This document shows positions 1 to 5,778 of a stretch of 15,789 nucleotides of DNA, piece by piece. Under the pieces are notes generated by a model. It was not told the DNA's origin and did not search any database. It saw nothing but the letters and a program-made list of their open reading frames with translations. The DNA is from JAHFKM01 sp035655455 (lineage in GTDB: Archaea; Nanobdellota; Nanobdellia; SCGC-AAA011-G17; GW2011-AR18). Position 1 is the first letter of the stretch. The number at the start of each line of letters is the position of its first letter. The stretch is from the NCBI GenBank assembly GCA_035655455.1, contig DASRUL010000007.1:1-15789 (forward strand), in the 5' to 3' direction. Position numbers and translations under genes: made by a program.

Positions 1-158
1 AGTAAGGTTGGTGAGGATGCTTTTAAGACAACGGGAAAACAATAGGTTTTTGCTGTTTTTAATGCGTCTCTTTCTGTTTTACAAAGTTTTCTTTGAATAA
101 GGGGAAATCCTTCGTGTTCAAGAAAGTTTTCTGCGTCGTATTCCGTGAGAATCTTCAT
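1..158 (-). CDS. Probable ADP-forming acetate/acyl-CoA ligase, ATP-grasp (beta) subunit, N-terminal fragment
   Basis: The ATG is at 158 and the frame stays open for 52 codons to the left edge, so only the N-terminus is present. The visible protein begins MKILTEYDAENFLEHEGFPL and then has TERDALKTAKTYCFPVVLKA followed by SSPTLL. An N-terminal helix, a 'glycine or phenylalanine then proline' turn, an 'EALK.A' helix and a PVVLK.SSP strand are typical of the start of the ATP-grasp_5 domain in ADP-forming acetyl-CoA synthetase beta subunits. These enzymes make ATP and acetate from acetyl-CoA, or work in reverse. The gene begins 5 bases after the stop of the upstream coiled-coil ORF, so it is probably the third gene of that operon. 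Other ATP-grasp CoA ligases, such as succinyl-CoA ligase beta, remain possible because the HK motif and catalytic residues lie outside the window. Confidence 0.62.
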   Translation of the reverse strand, partial: MKILTEYDAENFLEHEGFPLIQRKLCKTERDALKTAKTYCFPVVLKASSPTL

Positions 159-163
159 GATTT

Positions 164-544
164 TTATAAACTTTGAAGTTTTGCTTCAATGTCTTGGAGT
201 TCTTTGTTGAGGCGTTCTACTTCTGTTGATGGTTTTAGGACAGGTTTTGTTTGTAGCACTTTCTTTTGGGGTTGTTCATAGAAGGGTGCTGGTTCTTGGT
301 GCGGAACGCTCGGGAAGGTGTAGTCGTTGAATGCTGCGGAAAGCGTTTTGATGGCGCGCATTTCTTTTGCGAGATATTTAATAGTTTTGAGTTTTTTTGC
401 CTTGAGCGCTGCGTACTCTTCGTATTCTTTGAGCAGCCTAGTGGTGTCGATAGCTGCGGAAAGTACCTCTTTGCGGAGGGCAATTGGCGTTGCGATCATG
501 TAATGGATTGGAGCCTTTGGTGGTGTTCGTTGTTTTGGCTTCAT
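164..544 (-). CDS. Conserved-looking coiled-coil protein of unknown function (126 aa)
   Basis: I do not recognise a named family. Residues 15-70 (from PIALRKEVLSAAIDTT to MRAIKTLSAAF) are strongly helical, and residues 108-126 (VERLNKELQDIEAKLQSL) form a second short heptad-like segment. A proline-rich linker (PSVPHQEPAPFYEQP) separates them. There is no signal peptide or membrane segment, so the protein should be cytoplasmic. Its ATG overlaps the stop of the upstream gene as ATGA (541-544), which implies translational coupling. The design of helical part, Pro-rich linker and coiled coil mirrors the upstream protein, which suggests the two are partners. The gene next downstream starts 5 bases after its stop. 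Confidence 0.72.
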   Translation of the reverse strand: MKPKQRTPPKAPIHYMIATPIALRKEVLSAAIDTTRLLKEYEEYAALKAKKLKTIKYLAKEMRAIKTLSAAFNDYTFPSVPHQEPAPFYEQPQKKVLQTKPVLKPSTEVERLNKELQDIEAKLQSL

Positions 545-1008
545 GCTTCAAACAAATGCTGGTCAATGCTGAGAAGTTTTTCCTTGATGGTTTGAAGCTC
601 TGTTTTCCAGGATTCAAGTTTGGAGTTTTCTTCATCTCTGATGTCTTCGATGGCCTTGAGGACGCGTTCTGCTTCGATGATTTTTGCTTTTAGGGTGTCG
701 ACGGCGCGGAGTGCTTCTTTGTAGTGTTCGAGTTGGATGAAGAGGGGTTTTTCTTCGCTATGAACAACGCTTGCTGGTTTTGTGTGGGAGAAGACTGGAG
801 TGACCCTTTTTTCTCTGAAGGGGATATCTTCCTGTGCTGGTTCGGCTTTGGTGACCTCGCGTTTGAGCTCGTGAATGGTGGGCTCGTAATGGGGGAGTTC
901 TGGAACCTCTTCTTCTGCTGAGGGGAATTCTGGCAAGTTAGGTAAGCGCTGAAAGTCGAGAGAAGCTGGTTTTCTTTCTTCTTTTTTTCCTAATCCAAAA
1001 AGAGCCAT
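541..1008 (-). CDS. Coiled-coil protein of unknown function with Pro/Glu-rich N-terminus (155 aa)
   Basis: First gene of the minus-strand operon. Residues 1-12 (MALFGLGKKEER) form a short hydrophobic, glycine and basic leader. Residues 13-60 are Pro/Glu-rich and probably disordered (LPNLPEFPSAEEEVPELP). Residues 88-155 form a long coiled coil (EALRAVDTLKAKIIEAERVL and what follows). There is no catalytic motif, membrane helix or signal peptide. A strong Shine-Dalgarno AAGGAGGA at 1019-1026 lies 10 bases before the ATG and fixes the start. It overlaps the downstream coiled-coil gene by four bases. An adaptor or scaffold role is only a guess. Confidence 0.75.
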   Translation of the reverse strand: MALFGLGKKEERKPASLDFQRLPNLPEFPSAEEEVPELPHYEPTIHELKREVTKAEPAQEDIPFREKRVTPVFSHTKPASVVHSEEKPLFIQLEHYKEALRAVDTLKAKIIEAERVLKAIEDIRDEENSKLESWKTELQTIKEKLLSIDQHLFEA

Positions 1009-1018
1009 GAGTTACTTG

Positions 1019-1026
1019 TCCTCCTT
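1019..1026 (-). promoter_or_regulatory. Strong Shine-Dalgarno site of the coiled-coil operon
   Basis: The minus strand reads AAGGAGGA ten bases before the ATG at 1008. It is one of only two clear ribosome binding sites in the window. The other first genes appear leaderless. A CTTAAAAGG element at 1049-1057 would place a start site near 1028, just upstream of this site. Confidence 0.7.
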
Positions 1027-1103
1027 TTTCTGGATGATTTTAGCAAGTAGCCTTTTAAGAATGTTTCTTACTATTATTAAAGGGTGAAAATTCAGGAAAA
1101 TGT

Positions 1104-1121
1104 AAAGGTTTATATACCTTT
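1104..1121. promoter_or_regulatory. Palindromic TATA element between tfe and the coiled-coil operon
   Basis: AAAGGT (1104-1109) and ACCTTT (1116-1121) form a perfect inverted repeat around TTATAT. Read on the plus strand, the TATA predicts a start near 1138 and a leader of about 33 bases for tfe. Its symmetry would allow initiation in the opposite direction as well. A second TTTATAA at 1153-1159 is too close to the tfe ATG (1172) to serve that start. Confidence 0.5.
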
Positions 1122-1171
1122 TTCCCCAAAAAAGAGTGGTGTGCTTAGGATGTTTATAAGCCTCTTCAACA

Positions 1172-1750
1172 ATGAAAGTGACGCAAAAACAGCTAGAGGA
1201 GATGGTCTTGGAGGTAGCTGGGCAAGAGGGTCTGCAAGTGTACAGGGTGTTGAAGGGCAAGGAAAACCTAAACGAGTTTTTGATCGCCGAAAAGGTGAAA
1301 TTAACGATTAACCAAGTGAGGAATGTCTTATATAAATTTGAGAGTTTAAATTTGGTGACGTCTACGAGGAAGAAGGATCGGAAGAAAGGGTGGTATATCT
1401 ATTTTTGGACGTTTGTGGACGAGCGTGGCCAGCGGGCGTTTGTGGAGATGAAGAAGCGGAGGATGCAGCAGTTTGAGGCGAGGTTGGAGCGTGAGCGTGC
1501 CCACCAGTTTTATTTGTGTGTGAACAAGTGTACGCGTACGAGCGTGGAGGCTGCGATGGAAAATCAGTTTATGTGTGCGGAGTGTGGTCAGCTGATGGTG
1601 CCTGAGGATAATAGTAAGACGATTAGGAGAATTGGGGATGAGATTGAGGTGTTGAGGCTAGAAATTCAAAAGTTAGAGGCTCCTGAGCATGGAAAGAAAA
1701 GAGTGGAGTTGGTGGTGGCTGAGGTGAAGAAGCAGAAGCGGCAGAAGTAA
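1172..1750 (+). CDS. tfe: Transcription factor E, alpha subunit (TFE)
   Basis: General archaeal transcription initiation factor, homologous to the TFIIE alpha subunit. It helps RNA polymerase melt promoters. Residues 5-85 form an extended winged helix (QLEEMVLEVAGQEG, then INQVRNVLYKFESLNLV, then KGWYIYFWTF). Residues 95-112 form a basic helical linker. A zinc ribbon follows, with C116-x3-C120 and C135-x2-C138 (FYLCVNKCTR ... FMCAECG). A charged helical tail completes 192 residues, close to the usual length of 170-190. Starting at ATG 1172 keeps the first helix. The next ATG, at 1202, would cut into it. It is transcribed divergently from the coiled-coil operon and convergently with the PIN-like gene, and stands alone. 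Confidence 0.95.
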   Translation: MKVTQKQLEEMVLEVAGQEGLQVYRVLKGKENLNEFLIAEKVKLTINQVRNVLYKFESLNLVTSTRKKDRKKGWYIYFWTFVDERGQRAFVEMKKRRMQQFEARLERERAHQFYLCVNKCTRTSVEAAMENQFMCAECGQLMVPEDNSKTIRRIGDEIEVLRLEIQKLEAPEHGKKRVELVVAEVKKQKRQK

Positions 1751-1857
1751 TCTTTTTGAAAAAATACAGAATTCTGAACGTTTTAATGCAAAGCAGTTAT
1801 CAATATATTTTTGTTGGAAGTTCTTCTCTCCTGTTAAAATATAAAATATTATTCGCT

Positions 1858-2574
1858 TTAATGAAGGGCATAAGAATGAGGATTCCTGAGAAGGTAAATC
1901 TTGCTTCTTTGTGAGATATCGAGGCGTTCTTCTTTGGTAAGCTCGTCAAGCCTTGGGATCCAGCTCCTGGCGAGAGGTTGGTCTTTTGTGACGATGGCTG
2001 CTCGCTTTGGCTGGTTTTGTTGAAGGTAGGCAAGAAGACTTTCTAAGAGTTCAACATCGTTTATTGAGAGACCTTGCGGTACGTTTGCAGGAAGAGCTGG
2101 AGGTGGATAAACAGGGATTTCTCTGAGAATGTTTTGCATGGTTTCAAGAATCTGCTCAACTAAGTCAAGAGTAGGAGTATAAGGCATACTGCTCTCAGAG
2201 GTTCTTTTTTCAAGAAGCAGATTCTCGATACGTGTGGCGCGTGGAGTGTTGCCTCTTGGTTTTGTGAAATGAACTCTTGCATGAACTTGTTGCTGGCCTT
2301 TATGTTTTTGGTAGCCGAAGGCGAGAAGAGTGAGTAATGCTTGTGTTTCTTTTTGAACACCCTGGGTGAAGTAGGCGTTTCTGTAGGTTGCCTGGAGAGC
2401 GTGAATCTTTTCGAGATCAAGAATTGTGTCTGAAAATTCTGTTTGAAAGAGGTAGAGCTTCGCAGGAGAGTGCATATCCACAAATGCTCTTACAGTGTGA
2501 TTAGTATGTGGAGTGAGTGCTGATGCGTCAATAAAGAGTGCGTCGTTTTCTTTGAAGAATTGTTCAATACCCAT
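1858..2574 (-). CDS. Divergent PIN-domain-like protein (238 aa)
   Basis: Tentative assignment from motifs. An N-terminal strand ends in an acidic residue (ALFIDASAL, D16), as in PIN nucleases. Near the C-terminus are an acidic helix (SINDVELLESLLAYL, D173/E175) and a strand-turn (AAIVTKDQPLA, D198), matching the second half of the PIN active site. Between them is an unusually long insert (residues 60-165) with a basic stretch (HARVHFTKPRGNTPRATR) that could bind nucleic acid. There is no signal peptide or membrane helix. The start is supported by TTTAAA at 2597-2602, centred 25.5 bases upstream of the ATG, so the mRNA should be leaderless. PIN proteins usually cleave RNA. With about 120 residues between the acidic motifs, the fold needs structural confirmation. 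Confidence 0.55.
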   Translation of the reverse strand: MGIEQFFKENDALFIDASALTPHTNHTVRAFVDMHSPAKLYLFQTEFSDTILDLEKIHALQATYRNAYFTQGVQKETQALLTLLAFGYQKHKGQQQVHARVHFTKPRGNTPRATRIENLLLEKRTSESSMPYTPTLDLVEQILETMQNILREIPVYPPPALPANVPQGLSINDVELLESLLAYLQQNQPKRAAIVTKDQPLARSWIPRLDELTKEERLDISQRSKIYLLRNPHSYALH

Positions 2575-2596
2575 AAAAAAGGTGAAAAGGTAAAAG

Positions 2597-2602
2597 TTTA
2601 AA
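2597..2602 (-). promoter_or_regulatory. TATA box (TTTAAA) for the PIN-like gene
   Basis: The hexamer centre is 25.5 bases upstream of the A of ATG 2574, so the transcript is expected to begin at the start codon. Confidence 0.6.
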
Positions 2603-2613
2603 GTTCTATTGTT

Positions 2614-3168
2614 TTAGAAGAAAGAGAAGAGAAGTGGCCCTAAGATTTTTGACCCGTCTAGGGGTGGGATCGGGATGATGTTAAAAATAAAGAGCCACCT
2701 GTTGATGTCTCGCAAGAGTGTTAATCCGAGAAGTTGTTTTTGGCTGAAGGATCGTGAGCTGTGCAGGATGCTGCGTGCTCCGAGCCAGAGGAGAAGGTTG
2801 ACTGCTGGTCCTGCAAAAGCAATGAGACTGGTGTGAATTCCTTGGCTTGCTTGGCTGATGGAAACATAGCCTGGAGCGAGGAGGATGAAAGGTGAGCTGA
2901 AGAGTTTGAGGACAACCCCGAGAAATAACCCAAGTGTCCATATTTGGTAGGTTGCGTCAAAGCCGTAGCTAAGGGCGACAAATTTGTGGCTGAGCTCATG
3001 GAGGATGATTCCTGGTGATGCGACGAGCATAGAGAATTTGAGGTCTTCCCAGTTAAACCATATGCTTCGAGAAAGAGGATTTTGTCGTGTGAGGCCTGAA
3101 AAAATAAAGCCGACGACTGCGACAGTGAGCAGCAAGTAAAAAATTTCGAGAAGGGTGAAGAAGGCCAT
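2614..3168 (-). CDS. Site-2-protease-like M50 zinc metalloprotease (184 aa)
   Basis: Integral membrane intramembrane-type protease. The zinc site HELSH (H57, E58, H61) sits in a hydrophobic helix (GIILHELSHKFVALSYGF). The third ligand motif, FNIIPIPPLDGSKIL (D171), matches the N-x2-P-x-P-x-LDG signature of S2P. Helices lie at about 4-25, 45-65, 77-98, 113-133 and 155-180. The family cleaves membrane-spanning segments of anchored regulators. The substrate here is unknown. The frame also has a GTG at 3171, but TTTAAA at 3192-3197 is centred 26.5 bases before ATG 3168, which favours the ATG. There are no extra PDZ or CBS domains, so this is a minimal version. Confidence 0.9.
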   Translation of the reverse strand: MAFFTLLEIFYLLLTVAVVGFIFSGLTRQNPLSRSIWFNWEDLKFSMLVASPGIILHELSHKFVALSYGFDATYQIWTLGLFLGVVLKLFSSPFILLAPGYVSISQASQGIHTSLIAFAGPAVNLLLWLGARSILHSSRSFSQKQLLGLTLLRDINRWLFIFNIIPIPPLDGSKILGPLLFSFF

Positions 3169-3191
3169 CACTTTTTGGGAGAGGTTGTTTT

Positions 3192-3197
3192 TTTAAA
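3192..3197 (-). promoter_or_regulatory. TATA box (TTTAAA) for the M50 protease gene
   Basis: It is centred 26.5 bases from ATG 3168, so a leaderless start is predicted. Confidence 0.6.
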
Positions 3198-3274
3198 GAT
3201 TGTTATTTAAAATTGTTGCCTGCGCTAAGGTTTTTAAAAGAGCGTAATTTCTTTCACATTATAAAATCAAAGAT

Positions 3275-3448
3275 TTATTTCTCAAAACCTAAGAGGAGGA
3301 AGATAAGTCCTAGCGCGATGAGAATGACTGGGATGGTTCCTTTGAGGAGGATGAGAAAGTCGCTCCACCAGAAAGCAGCGAGCAAGTAGATCCCTGCGAG
3401 GATGAGCGCGATTCCTAAGATGGCCTTGAAGGCGTGTTCTGCTGCCAT
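3275..3448 (-). CDS. Small two-helix membrane protein (57 aa), unknown function
   Basis: The ATG is at 3448 and the TAA at 3275-3277. Translation gives MAAEHAFKAILGIALILAGI, then YLLAAFWWSDFLILLKGTIP, then VILIALGLIFLLLGFEK. That is two hydrophobic helices (about 9-26 and 38-54) around a short WWSD loop. A TATA-like CTTATTAA at 3471-3478 is centred 26 bases before the ATG, the same spacing as at recognised genes here, which makes this a real gene rather than chance. No enzymatic motif is visible. It precedes the M50 protease on the same strand, but the protease has its own promoter. Confidence 0.7.
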   Translation of the reverse strand: MAAEHAFKAILGIALILAGIYLLAAFWWSDFLILLKGTIPVILIALGLIFLLLGFEK

Positions 3449-3470
3449 GGATTTTCAAGAATGTTGCTGA

Positions 3471-3478
3471 TTAATAAG
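3471..3478 (-). promoter_or_regulatory. TATA element for the 57-aa membrane protein gene
   Basis: The minus strand reads CTTATTAA, centred 26 bases before ATG 3448. Confidence 0.5.
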
Positions 3479-3549
3479 GTTTCTTGGGATGGAAAATAGG
3501 AATTAGTGTTCTACATATCTTAAAAAAATAAAGAAGGTTCCTAGAAAGC

Positions 3550-3558
3550 TTTAAAAAT
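3550..3558 (+). promoter_or_regulatory. TATA box of the eL15 gene
   Basis: TTTAAAAAT predicts a transcript start near 3579, eight bases before ATG 3587. An in-frame TTG at 3560 lies upstream of that site and would not be in the mRNA. Confidence 0.6.
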
Positions 3559-3586
3559 ATTGCAAAGTCCCAAGAACAAGATTAAG

Positions 3587-4156
3587 ATGGGAATGTACCG
3601 ATATTTATCTGAGATGGTGAAGGATCCTTCTGAGAGTGTGCTCGCTGTGAGACGTGACCGTTTAGTGAATTGGCGGGCTGAGCCTGTTCTTTTGAGGATT
3701 GAAAGGCCGACGCATCTTGCCCGTGCTAGGGCTCTTGGGTATAGGGCGAAAAAAGGCGTTGTTCTTGTGAGGGTGCGTGTAGTTCGCGGCGGAAAGCAGC
3801 GTCCTTCGATTCGTCATGGAAGGAGAAGCAGGAATTTAGGGCAGAGGTTTGTCATGGGCAAGAGTTATCAGTGGATTGCTGAGGAGCGGGCGAATAAGAG
3901 GTTTAGCAATCTTGAGGTGTTGAATTCTTATAAAGTGGGGAAGGATGGGGTGTCTTATTGGTTTGAAGTTATTATGGTTGATCCTGAGCATCCGGCGGTA
4001 AAGGCTGATCCTCGTTTAAATGTCTTGAAACATACTGGCCGCGTCTTCCGTGGCTTGACATCTGCGGGTAAGAAAGGCCGTGGTCACTTGTACAAGGGCA
4101 AAGGCGTGGAGAAGAATAGGCCGAGTTTGAACGCAAAGAAGGATCTTGGGAAGTAA
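3587..4156 (+). CDS. rpl15e: 50S ribosomal protein eL15 (L15e)
   Basis: Large-subunit ribosomal protein shared by archaea and eukaryotes. It binds 23S rRNA. The protein begins MGMYRYLSEM, the usual family start (MGMY or MSMY plus Y-x2). It then shows GYRAKKGVVLVRVRVVRGGK, RPSIRHGRRSRNLG and the C-terminal block HTGRVFRGLTSAGKKGRG followed by KNRPSLNAKK. Length is 189 residues, as expected. The frame opens at TTG 3560, nine codons earlier, but that codon overlaps the promoter region and lies upstream of the predicted transcript start, so I chose 3587. Single-gene unit, convergent with the histone gene. Confidence 0.95.
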   Translation: MGMYRYLSEMVKDPSESVLAVRRDRLVNWRAEPVLLRIERPTHLARARALGYRAKKGVVLVRVRVVRGGKQRPSIRHGRRSRNLGQRFVMGKSYQWIAEERANKRFSNLEVLNSYKVGKDGVSYWFEVIMVDPEHPAVKADPRLNVLKHTGRVFRGLTSAGKKGRGHLYKGKGVEKNRPSLNAKKDLGK

Positions 4157-4243
4157 TTGAGGATATTTGCTGCTGCCTTGTTTAAGAACAGCCCGGATCT
4201 TGCTGCGAGAAGCGCTGATCGTTGGAAGATGTATTCAGAATGG

Positions 4244-4447
4244 CTATTTTACTGCGAGTTTGACGTCTGTTCCCTTGATGGTTTTTCTTCCTGAGTGTTG
4301 CGCGATTTTGACTGCGTATTCACCGATTTTTTCTCCGTAGGATTCAAGGACTTCTTTCATTGCTTGCTTTGCGTCTTCTGAGACGCGCCCTGCGCCGCAC
4401 TTTTTGAGCAATTTTTCCATAGCTGCGAGGGGAAGGATATTATCCAT
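4244..4447 (-). CDS. Archaeal histone (67 aa)
   Basis: Single histone-fold protein that dimerises and wraps DNA. It begins MDNILPLAAMEKLLKKCGAG, with the typical P6-L-A start, and then shows RVSEDAKQAMKEVLE (helix 2 start), IGEYAVKIAQHSGRKTI (end of helix 2 and loop 2) and KGTDVKLAV (helix 3). The R-K-T and TDVKLA elements are diagnostic. The frame extends upstream to 4546, but TTATAA at 4470-4475 lies 25.5 bases before ATG 4447, so the longer version is not expected. The tail-less 67 residues match HMf-type histones. Confidence 0.95.
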   Translation of the reverse strand: MDNILPLAAMEKLLKKCGAGRVSEDAKQAMKEVLESYGEKIGEYAVKIAQHSGRKTIKGTDVKLAVK

Positions 4448-4466
4448 AAAAAAAGTTCGCTCCCTG

Positions 4467-4476
4467 TTTTTATAAA
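4467..4476 (-). promoter_or_regulatory. TATA box of the histone gene
   Basis: The minus strand reads TTTATAAAAA, and its TTATAA core (4470-4475) is centred 25.5 bases before ATG 4447, giving a leaderless mRNA. It overlaps the stop codon of the upstream small membrane protein gene. Confidence 0.65.
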
Positions 4477-4715
4477 GGTTTTCTTTTGAATTGGATTTTT
4501 CTGCTTGACAGCAAGGACAGTAAAAAAAAGAGAATAAGGACGACAAGGATGAGGGCGAAGAGCGCTGAGATGAAAATAAAGAGCAGGATAATTGTTAGGG
4601 GAGTGAGTGCTGCGATGAAAATTCTTTTTTTGAGTGGAATATTTTTGCTGAGTTTAAGGAAGAGGATGATTGCGAGGATGATCCCTAAAATAAAGAGGAT
4701 TTCCAAAAAGGCCAT
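4470..4715 (-). CDS. Small hydrophobic membrane protein (81 aa), unknown
   Basis: It is almost wholly hydrophobic: helix 1 at 2-20 (MAFLEILFILGIILAIILFL), a basic loop (KLSKNIPLKKR), then helices 2 and 3 at about 32-50 and 50-68, ending in a basic tail (SSRKIQFKRKPL). The positive-inside rule puts the loop and tail in the cytoplasm. TTTATAA at 4740-4746 (minus) sits at leaderless distance. An overlapping plus-strand ORF (4486-4719) is basic and low in complexity, and I consider it a shadow. Function is not inferable. It lies immediately upstream of the histone gene. Confidence 0.6.
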   Translation of the reverse strand: MAFLEILFILGIILAIILFLKLSKNIPLKKRIFIAALTPLTIILLFIFISALFALILVVLILFFLLSLLSSRKIQFKRKPL

Positions 4716-4723
4716 ATGAAAGA

Positions 4724-4732
4724 TTATATATA
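4724..4732 (+). promoter_or_regulatory. TATA box of the DHH phosphoesterase gene
   Basis: TTATATATA is centred about 27 bases before ATG 4756, which predicts a leaderless transcript for the DHH-transglutaminase operon. Confidence 0.6.
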
Positions 4733-4739
4733 CTATCAG

Positions 4740-4746
4740 TTATAAA
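4740..4746 (-). promoter_or_regulatory. TATA box of the 81-aa membrane protein gene
   Basis: The minus strand reads TTTATAA, centred 28 bases from ATG 4715. It lies between the plus-strand TATA and the plus-strand start site, so the two initiation complexes would compete for space. Confidence 0.5.
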
Positions 4747-4755
4747 TGTTCTTGT

Positions 4756-5778
4756 ATGAGCGAGGAGAAGCGGGCTGAGGAAGTGAGGCGTTTGTTGGAG
4801 AATGCCGAGCGTCCGTTCTTCGTGTTTGATAAGGATTGTGACGGCTTCTGCGCGTATCTTTTGTTAAGAAAGTTTTGTGGAAAGGGGGTTGGAATGCCGG
4901 CGCAGACGTCTCCGAAGTTGGACAGGGACGCGTTGGGAAAGATTGCTGAGGCTCATCCTGATCTTGTGGTTGTCTTGGATGTTCCGATCGTAACCCAGGA
5001 GTTTCTTGATGGAGTGCGTGCCCCTGTGGTTTGGCTGGATCACCATCCTCCTGTGGGGCGGAGGAACGTGCTGTATTGGAATCCGAAAGTAGTTGATCCT
5101 GCTGCTCAGTGTGCTACAACCTACCTTGCGTGGCTTGTTGCTCAGAATGTAATGTGGATTGCTGCTGTGGGTTGCGTTGCTGACTGGTTTGTTCCCGAGT
5201 TTTTGCCTGATCTTAAGAAGAAATATCCGAAGCTCATTGGAGGAGAAGTTGACCCTGGAAAGATTTTGTACAAGACAAGGCTTGGTGAGTTGGTGAAGAT
5301 TTTTTCGTTCATATTGAAGGGCAAGAGCGCTGACATGAAGAGGTCAATGGAGGCTGCTTTTTTGGTGGAGGATCCTTTTGAGGTGCTTGAGTGTTCTTCT
5401 GATGCTGGAAGGTTAATTTGGAAGAGCGCTGAAAAACAGCAGAAGGAGTATGATGGGTTGCTCGCTGCTGCGAGGAAAGAGGTAAGTGCTGGAAAGTTGT
5501 TCGTGTTTAGGTATACTGAGAACAAGACGAGTTTTACAAAGGAGCTGGCTAATGAGTTGGTGTATTTGTTTCCAGAAAAGTTTATTATTGTTGGCCGCGA
5601 GAAGGGAGGGATGATAAAGATGAGTTTGCGCTGTGGTTGGATGATAATTCCGAAAGTGCTTGAGGCCGCGTTGGTGGGTGTGGCGGGGTATGGCGGCGGT
5701 CATGATCATGCGTGCGGGGGCGCGGTAAGTGTGCTTGATTTTGACAGGTTTGTGGAGAATGTGGAGGCTGAATTATGA
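4756..5778 (+). CDS. DHH/DHHA1-family phosphoesterase, RecJ-like (340 aa)
   Basis: Predicted metal-dependent nuclease or phosphodiesterase of the DHH superfamily. Motif I is FVFDKDCDGFCAY (D25, D27, D29), motif II VVVLDVP (D75), motif III the signature LDHHP (D95-H96-H97) and motif IV GCVADW (D143). The C-terminal DHHA1 substrate domain ends with GYGGGHDHACGGAV (residues 311-324). Motif I carries phenylalanine (F24) where RecJ proteins often have histidine, so metal coordination or specificity may differ. Archaeal relatives include GAN (the GINS-associated nuclease) and other RecJ-like exonucleases. Which of these, or a cyclic-dinucleotide or nanoRNA phosphodiesterase, cannot be decided from motifs. 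Its stop overlaps the next gene's start as ATGA (5775-5778), so the two are coupled. Confidence 0.88.
   Translation: MSEEKRAEEVRRLLENAERPFFVFDKDCDGFCAYLLLRKFCGKGVGMPAQTSPKLDRDALGKIAEAHPDLVVVLDVPIVTQEFLDGVRAPVVWLDHHPPVGRRNVLYWNPKVVDPAAQCATTYLAWLVAQNVMWIAAVGCVADWFVPEFLPDLKKKYPKLIGGEVDPGKILYKTRLGELVKIFSFILKGKSADMKRSMEAAFLVEDPFEVLECSSDAGRLIWKSAEKQQKEYDGLLAAARKEVSAGKLFVFRYTENKTSFTKELANELVYLFPEKFIIVGREKGGMIKMSLRCGWMIIPKVLEAALVGVAGYGGGHDHACGGAVSVLDFDRFVENVEAEL

Noticed and set aside
3560..3586. TTG start giving a 198-residue eL15
   Set aside because: It lies upstream of the predicted transcript start and next to the TATA box. The family begins MGMY/MSMY at 3587.
4448..4546. N-terminal extension of the histone (100-aa version)
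   Set aside because: It runs through the histone TATA box. The core protein beginning MDNILPLAA matches normal histone length.
4486..4719. Plus-strand 77-aa ORF opposite the 81-aa membrane protein
   Set aside because: Basic, repetitive composition typical of the antisense of a Leu/Ile-rich helix. The minus frame has a promoter and clear membrane helices.
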